Shown one piece after another: positions 14,862-22,696 of a stretch of DNA of 31,815 nt. A program made the translations under genes and the position numbers. Each line of letters starts with the position of its first letter. Positions within the stretch are counted from its first letter, which is position 1. The notes under the pieces are model-generated. The model did no database searches. It was not told the DNA's origin and saw only the letters and a program-made list of their open reading frames with translations. The DNA comes from GCA-2746795 sp964643965 (GTDB lineage: Bacteria; Chloroflexota; Anaerolineae; Promineifilales; Promineifilaceae): positions 1 to 31,815 of the forward strand of contig CAZXVH010000055.1 in the NCBI GenBank assembly GCA_964643965.1. Reading direction: 5' to 3'.

Positions 14862-17453
14862 ATGCGTAAAGCAATCCTATTTTTGTTGATCTTTGTGGCG
14901 CTGTTGGCGGCGCCGACTGTTATGCGCTATGGGCAGTATTACGGTTTTAACACGGCCGAACGCACCCCGCCGCCAGTGTACGACCCGGCGCAAATTGCGC
15001 CCGTGCCCACTCCCGCTTCCACCTTGTTTGTGGATGAACCGGAAAAAGGGAAAGGGTTGGTGCTGCTGGATGAAGGGCATGGCAACCAGTTTGCCCTGGG
15101 GGACATCAGCTATTTAGACGGCCGTTTAGCCGCCCGTGGTTATGAACTGCTCCATTACACGGGGGGGGATATCGCCCGCCAGCTTCGTCCCGTCAACGCT
15201 TTCATCACCATCACCCCGCTCGAGGCATTTACCGCTGAGGAAATTTTAGCGGTGCGCCGTTTCATCGACCGGGGGGGGCGCGTCCTCATGGTGGGCGACC
15301 CTACCCGCTATGAGATCATCTTCGATGAAGAAGACCCCTTTGCCTTCACCTTTGATCTGGATACAGACGAAATCCCGCTCAACAGCCTGGCCAATGAATT
15401 TGACCTGATTTTCAACGGCGACTATCTGTACAACACCCAGGAAAACGAAGGTAACTTCCGCAATATCATTTTGAAAGGAACAGGATTCGCCGAAGATGAA
15501 CTGGTCGATGGCCTGGAACAACTGGCCGCCTACAGCGCCCATTCCATTCAGACCGGGCCAGACGCCAAAGCGCTCATCACCGCCGACGAAAATACCTGGT
15601 CTTCAGCCACAGACCGGCCGGGCGGCCTGATCTTTGCCGCCAGCAGTGAAAACGGCCGGGTGCTGGCCCTGGGCGATGTGCATTTTCTCACCAATCCGTA
15701 TTACACGGTCTACGACAACAGCCAGTTTATCGCCAACATCGCCGATTTTTTGACTGCTTCTGAAGAGCGGGCGCTGACGCTGGCCGATTTTCCTTATTTT
15801 TATCAGCAGCCCGTCAACCTCATCTACACTGGTTCGCCCGATTTAGGGGCGGGCGCATTTGATGAGATCATTGATCTGCAAACCGCTTTTAGCGCCGTCA
15901 ATATGCCACTGGCGCTGGCGCAAACGGCGCAGGCTGGCCACGACGCCCTCTACCTCGGTTTATACAATCAAGCGGATGATGTGGCGGAAATTCTGGCTTC
16001 GGCCGGCATCAGTTTGACCATTGATCCGCCTATTGAGATAGAAGCAGAGATAGAGGCAACGGCCGTTCCCGACGAAACCGAAAACGACAACGAAGAGGAG
16101 GAGGCCGCCGCCACAGCCACCCCCGCCCCACAAATTCGCCTCATCCATTCCGAACTGGGCAATATTGAAATGGCTGGCGCCGCGTTGGTGGTGTTGGATG
16201 AAAGCGACGGCCGTCGCAGCGTAGTGGTGCTGGCCGCCAGCCGCGAAGGGCTAGAAAACAGCGTCGCCCGCCTGCTAGACCTGATCCCCCTGGACGCCGA
16301 GGCCGCTTTGGGCAACTGTCTGGTACAAGACCCCATCGCCCTCTGCCCCACCCTGGTCGCAGACGAACCGGTGGAAGCCGTGCTAAAAACCAGCGACGCC
16401 GACGGCCCGGAAAACGACGAGCCGGCAGACACAGACGAAGAAAAGAGAGACGACGCGATTGAACCAGGGCCGGACATCGACGCCACGCAAATGGGCACAA
16501 TCGCTCTGGATGAACCGGCCATCAATGTAGAATTAGGCGAAGGCGAGGCCCATGCCTGGACGTTTAATGAAGGCCCACTTTTCCTGGACATCGTTTTAGA
16601 GACGAGCGCCGAGATGGACGCGGTTTTGGAACTGTATGACGCCAATAATCTGCTCATCGCCAACAGCGACAGCGCTTTTGCCGGTGAAGGGGAGAGGTTG
16701 GAGGGCGTAGAAATTCCCGATGACGGCCGTTATACCATTGTGGTGCGTGATTTCTTTGAAGCGGGCGGCGTTTACACCCTGACAGTGACAGAAGGAAAAG
16801 CCGCCTCAGATGCAGACAGCAATCGCACCATCTTTTATTTTGTAGATGATGATGGCGTCCCTTTGAACGGCGGCGTCAACAGTTCGGAAACGCTTTTAGC
16901 CCTGCTGGAACCGAACTACAGCGTCGATATGTGGATCAGTTCTGTAGATGGCCCGCTGCCGGAGGATGCTCTGGCCGGCTACGGCCTCATCATCTGGGAT
17001 TCGGGTGATTATGTAAATGAAGCTGGCTTTCTGGATGAAGACGTCAGCTTCATACTTAACCAGTTCGAGGGGAAGAAGCTGCTCATCACCGGCTCCGTGC
17101 CCAGCATCTTTGGCGAACTGCCGCTGGCCTCGCTGGCGGCGGTACAGGTGGTAGGCGACGATCCGGTGCTGCTAAACGGCCTGGAGCCGGGTGAGGTGTG
17201 GTCGCTGGATGCGGTGTATGAAACGGCCGTTTCCGATGTATACACCAGCGCCCCAGACCCCAACGCCATCACCTTCCTGCTGCGCGGCCCCGGCGACGAC
17301 GAAGAAGACGCCATCGTCGGTTTTGCCATCGACGACCAGGAGTTCGACCAGCAGTCCGTCTTCCTCATGCTGCCCTTTAGCAGCCTGCCAGACGAGATCG
17401 AACCTATCTTGCTCACCAACATCCTCGCCTGGCTCAACTTCAACCCGGAGTAG
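14862..17453 (+). CDS. Large membrane-anchored surface protein with DUF4350-like and PPC domains
   Basis: The 863-aa product has an N-terminal membrane segment (AILFLLIFVALLAAPTVM) with no lipobox. A region near residues 65-290 has DEGHGNQF, YTGGDIARQLRPVNAFITIT and ILAVRRFIDRGGRVLMVGDP, the pattern of DUF4350 proteins (glutamine-amidotransferase-like fold without an obvious catalytic triad). Asp/Glu-rich linkers lie near 400-420 and 500-540. A bacterial pre-peptidase C-terminal-like beta domain spans about 543-646 (GEGEAHAWTFNEGPLFLDIV, DDGRYTIVVRD, GGVYTLTVTEG). A second class-I amidotransferase-like region closes the protein (about 655-860; YGLIIWDSGDYVN, KKLLITGSVPSIFGELPLAS). It is predicted extracellular. 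It starts after repeats downstream of sppA and ends 7 nt before the regulator gene. Function unknown. Confidence 0.8.
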   Translation: MRKAILFLLIFVALLAAPTVMRYGQYYGFNTAERTPPPVYDPAQIAPVPTPASTLFVDEPEKGKGLVLLDEGHGNQFALGDISYLDGRLAARGYELLHYTGGDIARQLRPVNAFITITPLEAFTAEEILAVRRFIDRGGRVLMVGDPTRYEIIFDEEDPFAFTFDLDTDEIPLNSLANEFDLIFNGDYLYNTQENEGNFRNIILKGTGFAEDELVDGLEQLAAYSAHSIQTGPDAKALITADENTWSSATDRPGGLIFAASSENGRVLALGDVHFLTNPYYTVYDNSQFIANIADFLTASEERALTLADFPYFYQQPVNLIYTGSPDLGAGAFDEIIDLQTAFSAVNMPLALAQTAQAGHDALYLGLYNQADDVAEILASAGISLTIDPPIEIEAEIEATAVPDETENDNEEEEAAATATPAPQIRLIHSELGNIEMAGAALVVLDESDGRRSVVVLAASREGLENSVARLLDLIPLDAEAALGNCLVQDPIALCPTLVADEPVEAVLKTSDADGPENDEPADTDEEKRDDAIEPGPDIDATQMGTIALDEPAINVELGEGEAHAWTFNEGPLFLDIVLETSAEMDAVLELYDANNLLIANSDSAFAGEGERLEGVEIPDDGRYTIVVRDFFEAGGVYTLTVTEGKAASDADSNRTIFYFVDDDGVPLNGGVNSSETLLALLEPNYSVDMWISSVDGPLPEDALAGYGLIIWDSGDYVNEAGFLDEDVSFILNQFEGKKLLITGSVPSIFGELPLASLAAVQVVGDDPVLLNGLEPGEVWSLDAVYETAVSDVYTSAPDPNAITFLLRGPGDDEEDAIVGFAIDDQEFDQQSVFLMLPFSSLPDEIEPILLTNILAWLNFNPE

Positions 17454-17460
17454 CGTTAGC

Positions 17461-18150
17461 ATGACCCACACCATCCTCATCGTCGATGATGACGTGCCTC
17501 TCAGCAAAACCATTGCCAGCATCTTGCAAGCGGCCGGCTACCGCACCTTGCTGGCCCACACCGCTGAAGATGGCGTCATCCAGGCCCGTTTAGAAGAACC
17601 GGATTTAGCCCTGCTCGACGTAATGATCCCCACCCTCGGCGGCTGGGAAATGTGCCGCCAGATACGCCGCTTCACAGACATACCCCTCATTTTCCTCACC
17701 GCCATGGGCAGCGTGGATAATATCGTGGAAGGGTTGGAAACCGGCGCAGACGACTACATCGTCAAGCCGTTTGACGCCGCGGAGGTGCTGGCCCGCATCA
17801 TGGCCCATTTACGCCGCCTGAAACCCCCGAACAAACCAGAAGAAGCTTATCGTTTCAGCCAGGGCGATCTGGTCATTGACCCCGCCACCCACGCCGTCAT
17901 CGCCAATGGCAAGGAGGTGATGCTCACCAATCGGGAGTACCAGTTGCTGCATGTGCTGGCCCGCCATGCCGGTAAAGTGGTCACCAGCAGCCACCTGGTA
18001 CAGGCCGCCTGGGACATGGAAGACGCTCAAGCCATCGACAATCTGAAACCGTACATTCACTATTTACGCAAAAAGATAGAAGCTGACCCGGCCGCCCCCC
18101 GTTGGATTCAAACAGTAAGAGGTGTTGGTTATCGCCTCGATACGGAGTAA
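17461..18150 (+). CDS. OmpR/PhoB-family response regulator
   Basis: The 229-aa product is a complete two-domain regulator. The receiver (1-120) starts MTHTILIVDDDVPLSKTIAS and has phosphoacceptor D53 (LALLDVMIP), T80 and K102 (DDYIVKPFD). The C-terminal winged helix contains VMLTNREYQLLHVLARHAGK, then LKPYIHYLRKKIE and IQTVRGVGYRL, the DNA-binding pattern of this family. The start is ATG 17461; the open frame extends upstream only as an out-of-frame shadow of the preceding gene. It lies 7 nt after the DUF4350 gene and 28 nt before the sulfatase-like gene, so all three are probably one transcript. No sensor kinase is adjacent (orphan regulator). Targets are unknown. Confidence 0.93.
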   Translation: MTHTILIVDDDVPLSKTIASILQAAGYRTLLAHTAEDGVIQARLEEPDLALLDVMIPTLGGWEMCRQIRRFTDIPLIFLTAMGSVDNIVEGLETGADDYIVKPFDAAEVLARIMAHLRRLKPPNKPEEAYRFSQGDLVIDPATHAVIANGKEVMLTNREYQLLHVLARHAGKVVTSSHLVQAAWDMEDAQAIDNLKPYIHYLRKKIEADPAAPRWIQTVRGVGYRLDTE

Positions 18151-18153
18151 AAT

Positions 18154-18183
18154 AAGGAGTTGATGGATATGAGTTGATATGAG
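18154..18183 (+). promoter_or_regulatory. Duplicated start region of the sulfatase-like gene
   Basis: AAGGAG (18154-18159) is followed by GATATGAG twice (18166-18173 and 18176-18183). The first copy's ATG (18169) is at ideal spacing (9 nt) but opens only Met-Ser-stop; the second ATG (18179), 19 nt from AAGGAG, starts the real gene. Either a decoy/reinitiation arrangement or a small duplication that displaced the start. Confidence 0.6.
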
Positions 18184-19753
18184 CAAACCTGACATTATTT
18201 TTATTGTTTTGGATACGCAGCGTGCGGATCGCCTCGGCGCTTACGGTCACCCAAAAGCCCACACTCCCAATCTGGATCAATTTGCCGCCCAGGCCACGCT
18301 CTTTGAGCAAGCCATTTCCCCCGCCCAATGGACCATCCCCAGCCACGCTTCTTTTTTTAGCGGCCTTTACCCCACTGCCCATCAAGTGACTCAATCAGAC
18401 CAAAGTCTGAGCCAGGAGATTCCCCACCTGGCAGAGATTTTGGCGGCCAGCGGCTACCAGACAATCGGCTTTTGCAACAATCCACTGGTGGGCATTTTAA
18501 ATAACGGCTTCAAACGGGGCTTCCAAACTTTTTACAATTACGGCGGCGCCTTTCCCAGTACGCCGCAAACCTCATCCAGCCTGCCCTCGCCCTTGAACAA
18601 GGCCGCAGAGGTATATACCCAGTTCTTACGCAAAATTTCTTATCCGGTGCAAAATTTTTTTGGCCGCTCTGATCTGGCGTTTCGCCTGTCGTTAAACAGT
18701 TGGCTGACGCCGCTCTGGTCACGCTTTGCCAATTTTAAGGGACAAAACGGCCGTTCTGTGCAAGATGTGGCTCATTTTCTACGCCAACGAGAGGAAGCGC
18801 CGACCGAAAAACCGCTCTTTTTGTTCCTCAACCTCATGGAAACACATCTCCCTTTTTGGCCACCAGGAGAATTTATTGATAAAACGGCGCCTTATTTCCG
18901 CAAAAGCAAAGAGGCCCGCCAGATCATGCAAGCCTGGAACCGGGAATCGTATCGCTGGGCGGCCCCTCTCGAAGAACCCTTGGGCGAACTGGAAGCGCAG
19001 GTATTGAGCGATTTGTATGATGCGGAGGTAGCTTACCAGGATGATTATTTGGGCGAATTATTGACGGTGTTAAACGGCCGTTCCCACCACGCCAACACCC
19101 TCACCCTCATCGTCAGCGATCACGGGGATGGCCTGGGGGAACACAACTATTTCGGCCACGCCTTTGTCGCTTACCAGGAACTGGTGCATGTGCCGCTGCT
19201 GATGCAGTGGCCCGCCCACCTGCCCGCCGGCCAGCGCATCCCCACGCCGGTCAGCGCCCGCCGTGTTTTCCATACCATTCTGGAGGCGGCCGCTCCCTTG
19301 CCCGCTATGCCCAATCTGGAACCCGACTCGATTCACAGCTTGAGTTTGCGCCACACCATCAACGGCCGGGATCCGGAAAACGGGGCAGCTTACAGCGAAA
19401 TCTACCCGCCGCTCAACTTTGTCAAAGCCATTGAAAACCGGCAGCCGCACTTGCTGGCCCCCTTTCGTTGCCTTTCAGAACGGCGGGCGGTGGTGACAAT
19501 GGATGACGGCCAGCCCCACAAACTGATCGAAGTAGATGGCGAGCCGGATGAGCTTTTTAATTTGGGAGCTGATCCTTTAGAATTAGAAGATGCGCGGGGG
19601 GAACGGCCGTTGTTAACCCACTCTCTCCACCAGGCGCTGCAACACCTGCCCGGCCGCCTCACCCGGCCGCGCCACAGCCAAACCGCCAGCCCGGCCCCGG
19701 AACTAGACGACGCCCTACGCCAACAACTCCGCAGCCTCGGCTACATAGACTAA
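18179..19753 (+). CDS. Sulfatase-like hydrolase (alkaline phosphatase superfamily)
   Basis: The 524-aa product shows the superfamily frame MSKPDIIFIVLDTQRADRLG (metal-binding D12), YGHPKAHTPNLDQFA, AQWTIPSHASFFSGLYP, and the late metal site LIVSDHGDGLGEHNYFGH (D314, H315). True formylglycine sulfatases carry Cys/Ser-x-Pro-x-Arg at the nucleophile. Here the aligned segment is T52-Ile-Pro-Ser-His, so no formylglycine can form and Thr is the likely nucleophile. It may be a phosphodiesterase or phosphoethanolamine/phosphonate-type hydrolase rather than a sulfatase. No signal peptide or membrane span is seen, so it is predicted cytoplasmic. The C-terminal part (DELFNLGADPLELEDARGER) is typical of the family. 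It follows the OmpR-type regulator and its stop codon directly touches a 13-bp repeat array. Confidence 0.88.
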   Translation: MSKPDIIFIVLDTQRADRLGAYGHPKAHTPNLDQFAAQATLFEQAISPAQWTIPSHASFFSGLYPTAHQVTQSDQSLSQEIPHLAEILAASGYQTIGFCNNPLVGILNNGFKRGFQTFYNYGGAFPSTPQTSSSLPSPLNKAAEVYTQFLRKISYPVQNFFGRSDLAFRLSLNSWLTPLWSRFANFKGQNGRSVQDVAHFLRQREEAPTEKPLFLFLNLMETHLPFWPPGEFIDKTAPYFRKSKEARQIMQAWNRESYRWAAPLEEPLGELEAQVLSDLYDAEVAYQDDYLGELLTVLNGRSHHANTLTLIVSDHGDGLGEHNYFGHAFVAYQELVHVPLLMQWPAHLPAGQRIPTPVSARRVFHTILEAAAPLPAMPNLEPDSIHSLSLRHTINGRDPENGAAYSEIYPPLNFVKAIENRQPHLLAPFRCLSERRAVVTMDDGQPHKLIEVDGEPDELFNLGADPLELEDARGERPLLTHSLHQALQHLPGRLTRPRHSQTASPAPELDDALRQQLRSLGYID

Positions 19754-19853
19754 AGATAGAGGTTAGAGATAGAGATTAGAGATAGAGATTAGAGATAGAG
19801 ATTAGAGATAGAGGTTAGAGATAGAGGTTAGAGATAGAGATTAGAGATAGAGA
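19754..19853. repeat. 13-bp tandem array AGATAGAGATTAG, seven units plus a partial
   Basis: Starting at the base after the sulfatase-like stop codon, seven full copies of AGATAGAG(A/G)TTAG and a partial eighth follow. Variation is limited to one position (A/G). No coding potential. Confidence 0.95.
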
Positions 19854-19857
19854 CCAA

Positions 19858-19992
19858 CCGACTACCAGACTACTCGACTACTCGACTACTCGACTACCAG
19901 ACTACTCGACTACTCGACTACCCGACTACCCGACTACCCGACTACTCGACTACCAGACTACCCGACTACCCGACTACCCGACTACCCGACTA
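19858..19992. repeat. Octamer tandem array CGACTACC/CGACTACT before lgt
   Basis: About 17 units of 8 bp (CGACTACC, CGACTACT, AGACTACC and similar) run up to the ribosome-binding site of lgt (AAAAGGAG begins directly after the last unit). The unit is the reverse complement of the one at 29111-29286, so the two arrays are inverted copies about 9 kb apart. Confidence 0.93.
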
Positions 19993-20003
19993 AAAGGAGT
20001 ACC

Positions 20004-20894
20004 ATGCTAGATTCAATCCAAATCGACCCTGTAGCTTTCACCATCCCCCTTGGCGGCGGCTTCGACATTTACTGGTATGGCATCATCGTCACCCTGGGCA
20101 TCATGGCCGGGGTATGGTGGGCCGCCCGTGAAATCGATAAACGCGGCCAAAGCGTCGATGATCTGCTCAACGGCGCCATTCTCGTTATCTTCTCCGGTTA
20201 CATCTTCGCCCGGCTGACCTACGTCATCCTGGATGTCATCGGCGGCGGCCGTTATGATTCCCTGCTAGACGTGATCAACATTCGCGCCGGGGGCGTCAAC
20301 ATTTTAGGCGGCTTCATCGGGGCGGCGCTGGTGGGCTGGTCTTACATGAAGTGGCGGCGGCTCAAAGTGTGGCATTACGCCGACGCCGCCGGGCCAGCCC
20401 TGCTGCTGGCGCAGGCCATCGGCCGCTGGGGGAATTTCGTCAACCAGGAGCTTTACGGGCCGCCCACCGATTTACCCTGGGGCATCCTCATCGACGCCCC
20501 GCACCGCATGGCGCTTTACCTGAATTTGCAAGAATACCCGCTGGAAACAACCCGCTTCCACCCCACTTTTCTCTACGAATCGCTGGCCCTGTTCATTGGC
20601 TTTATATTGCTGGCCTGGCTAAACGGCCGTTATCGAGACATCTGGGCGCCAGGCACAATCTTTGGTCTCTTCCTCATCTGGTGGGGCGGCAACCGCGCCT
20701 GGATTGAACTGTTCCGGCCCGACCAAACCACCGTGGGCAGCAGCTTCATCACCTATTCCATGCTGGCTGCTATTGCTTTGGCCCTGGTCGGCATCTGGAT
20801 TGTGTTGGCCCGCAACAAAAAACTACCGGCCAACCTGAACCGCAAAAAACAGCGCATCTACAAGCCGAAACGGAAACAAGAAATGAGAGAGTAG
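20004..20894 (+). CDS. lgt: Prolipoprotein diacylglyceryl transferase Lgt
   Basis: Lgt moves diacylglycerol from phosphatidylglycerol to the lipobox cysteine of prolipoproteins, the first step of lipoprotein maturation. The 296-aa product has about seven hydrophobic segments. Its motifs include IYWYGIIVTLGIMAG, the signature LLAQAIGRWGNFVNQELYG, then HPTFLYESLALFIGF and GNRAWIELFRPDQ. The tail is very basic (KKQRIYKPKRKQE), consistent with a cytoplasmic end. Start ATG 20004 has AAGGAG about 6 nt upstream, directly after the octamer array. It precedes guaB by 77 nt. At least four lipobox proteins encoded in the window would be substrates. Confidence 0.96.
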   Translation: MLDSIQIDPVAFTIPLGGGFDIYWYGIIVTLGIMAGVWWAAREIDKRGQSVDDLLNGAILVIFSGYIFARLTYVILDVIGGGRYDSLLDVINIRAGGVNILGGFIGAALVGWSYMKWRRLKVWHYADAAGPALLLAQAIGRWGNFVNQELYGPPTDLPWGILIDAPHRMALYLNLQEYPLETTRFHPTFLYESLALFIGFILLAWLNGRYRDIWAPGTIFGLFLIWWGGNRAWIELFRPDQTTVGSSFITYSMLAAIALALVGIWIVLARNKKLPANLNRKKQRIYKPKRKQEMRE

Positions 20895-20971
20895 AGATCA
20901 AAGATTGGCGGGTGGTAGAATCTTCAACCTTTAATCTTTATTGGCGCCTATGAGACAAAACAGGGATAACG

Positions 20972-22450
20972 ATGGACATTGAACAAAAAATAACAGGGTT
21001 AGCGCTGACGTTCGACGATGTACTGCTGGCTCCTGGCTACTCTGACGTGCTGCCGGCCACTGTAAACCTGAGTACCCGCCTGACAAAAAAAATCAGCCTC
21101 AACATCCCCGTTTTGTCAGCGGCTATGGATACCGTGAGCGAGGCGCAGATGGGCATTGCCCTGGCCCGTTTGGGTGGGATGGCCGTCATCCACCGCAACC
21201 TGCCCGCCGAGCAGCAGGCTAAAGAAGTGGACAAGGTGAAACGCTCCCAGGCCGGCATGATTGTAGACCCCATCACCCTGCACCCGGACAATACCCTGGC
21301 CGAAGCGGAGGAATTGATGAGCCGCTACCGCATCTCCGGCGTGCCCATCACCGACCAAAACGGCATCCTGGTGGGCATCCTCACCAATCGGGACAAACGC
21401 TTCGTCACCCCTGGCAGCCAGCCCATTTCAGAATTTATGACCAGCAAAAACGTGATCACCGCCCCGGTAGGCACCACCATGGCCGAGGCGCAGGCCATTC
21501 TCCACCAGCACCGCATTGAAAAACTGCCGCTGGTGGATGAAAACGGCCGTTTACTGGGCCTCATCACCGTCAAAGACATCCTCAAAAAAATCGACTTCCC
21601 CGATGTGGTCTCTGATTCACAAGGACGGCTGTTGGCCGCCGCCGCCATCGGCGTGGGTCACAAAGGGCTGGAGCGGCTGGAGAAACTGGTAAAGGCACAG
21701 GTGGATGTGGCGGTCATCGACACGGCGCACGGTCACACCGCCCTGGTGCTGTCTACTATCGAAGAAGCCAAACGGCGCTACCCAGAGCTAGACATCATCG
21801 GCGGCAACGCCGCCACCGCCCAGGGAACACGCGACCTGATCAACGCCGGCGCAGACGCCATAAAGGTTGGCATTGGCGCTGGCTCCATTTGCACCACGCG
21901 CATTGTGGCCGGGGCGGGCGTACCACAGTTAACGGCCGTTCTCCACTGCGCCGCCGAAGCCCACAAACACGACATCCCCGTCATCGCCGATGGCGGCCTC
22001 AAATACAGCGGCGACATCGTCAAAGCGTTGGCCGCCGGCGCCGATGTGGTCATGCTCGGCTCCATGCTCGCCGGATTGGAAGAAAGCCCCGGCGACATCA
22101 TCCTCTACGAAGGGCGGCGATACAAAGTCTACCGGGGCATGGGCAGCCTGGGGGCCATGCAGGGGCATGGCGCCGACCGTTACGCCAGCGGCGTGAAGGA
22201 GAGCGAACGGGACAAATTGGTTCCCGAAGGGGTCGAAGGCCAGGTTCCCTATCGCGGCAAATTGGCCGGCATTATTTACCAAATGATGGGTGGTTTACGC
22301 TCTGGCATGGGGTACGTAGGCGCGGCTACTTTGGCCGACCTGCGCGAAAAGTCCCGCTTTGTGCAAATCACCAACGCCGGGCTGCTGGAAAGCCACCCAC
22401 ACGGCATCACCATCACGAAGGAGGCCCCTAATTACCAGGCGAGACGGTGA
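20972..22450 (+). CDS. guaB: Inosine-5'-monophosphate dehydrogenase GuaB
   Basis: Catalyses NAD-dependent IMP to XMP, the committed step to GMP. The 492-aa product is standard: N-terminal barrel part ALTFDDVLLAPGYSDVLP, a CBS-domain pair (about 95-210; ISGVPITDQNGILVGILTNR, IEKLPLVDENGRLLGLIT), then GGNAATAQGTRDLINAGADA and the catalytic loop GIGAGSICTTRIVAG with C307. The flap has YRGMGSLGAMQ and the C-terminus SGMGYVGAATL. Length is normal. Start ATG 20972 follows an AACAGGGATAACG leader with a weak GGGA site. The stop TGA is part of the GTGAAC heptamer array that follows. purB lies two genes downstream, placing both branches from IMP together. Confidence 0.97.
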   Translation: MDIEQKITGLALTFDDVLLAPGYSDVLPATVNLSTRLTKKISLNIPVLSAAMDTVSEAQMGIALARLGGMAVIHRNLPAEQQAKEVDKVKRSQAGMIVDPITLHPDNTLAEAEELMSRYRISGVPITDQNGILVGILTNRDKRFVTPGSQPISEFMTSKNVITAPVGTTMAEAQAILHQHRIEKLPLVDENGRLLGLITVKDILKKIDFPDVVSDSQGRLLAAAAIGVGHKGLERLEKLVKAQVDVAVIDTAHGHTALVLSTIEEAKRRYPELDIIGGNAATAQGTRDLINAGADAIKVGIGAGSICTTRIVAGAGVPQLTAVLHCAAEAHKHDIPVIADGGLKYSGDIVKALAAGADVVMLGSMLAGLEESPGDIILYEGRRYKVYRGMGSLGAMQGHGADRYASGVKESERDKLVPEGVEGQVPYRGKLAGIIYQMMGGLRSGMGYVGAATLADLREKSRFVQITNAGLLESHPHGITITKEAPNYQARR

Positions 22451-22476
22451 ACAGTGAACAGTGAACGGTGAACAGT
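22446..22476. repeat. Heptamer array (A/G)GTGAAC, four units, supplying the guaB stop
   Basis: Units GGTGAAC, AGTGAAC, AGTGAAC, GGTGAAC plus a partial begin inside the last codons of guaB. The guaB stop (TGA, 22448-22450) is bases 3-5 of the first unit. Same family as 5444-5478 and 26917-26972. A single octamer-like CGACTACC follows at about 22488. Confidence 0.88.
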
Positions 22477-22521
22477 ATCACCGATAACCGACTACCGGAC
22501 GCCGAAGATAAAGAAGGCAAT

Positions 22522-22692
22522 ATGGCAAAACGAAAAGTAACTTTAACGAAAGAACAAAAAGCAAAAAACCAGGCGATTTTAGATACGCTGGAAGAAGAAC
22601 GGCAACGTTTGGTGGAAGAAACACGCGCTTTGCAAGAGCAAACCAAACGGAAACCGGGTCGTAAAAAGAAAGGTCAGCCTACGACTGAATAA
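22522..22692 (+). CDS. Small basic coiled-coil protein, 56 aa
   Basis: The product reads MAKRKVTLTKEQKAKNQAIL, a helix with heptad-like spacing (LDTLEEERQRLVEETRALQE), and a Lys/Arg-rich tail (KRKPGRKKKGQ). ATG 22522 has AGAAGG about 6 nt upstream; an in-frame ATG at 22468 would add 18 residues translated from the repeat and is less likely. No membrane segment. It sits between guaB and purB, ending 4 nt before purB, so is probably cotranslated with it. The charge pattern suggests nucleic-acid binding, which is inference only. Confidence 0.65.
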   Translation: MAKRKVTLTKEQKAKNQAILDTLEEERQRLVEETRALQEQTKRKPGRKKKGQPTTE

Positions 22693-22696
22693 GCAC

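Noticed and set aside
15968..16663. Long open frame (231 codons) antisense to the DUF4350/PPC gene
   Set aside because: Ser/Ala/Arg-rich low-complexity translation; the sense strand has clear domains, and high GC with biased codons produces such shadows.
19754..19992. Possible CRISPR array
   Set aside because: Units are 8 or 13 bp and directly contiguous with no spacers; simple tandem repeats.
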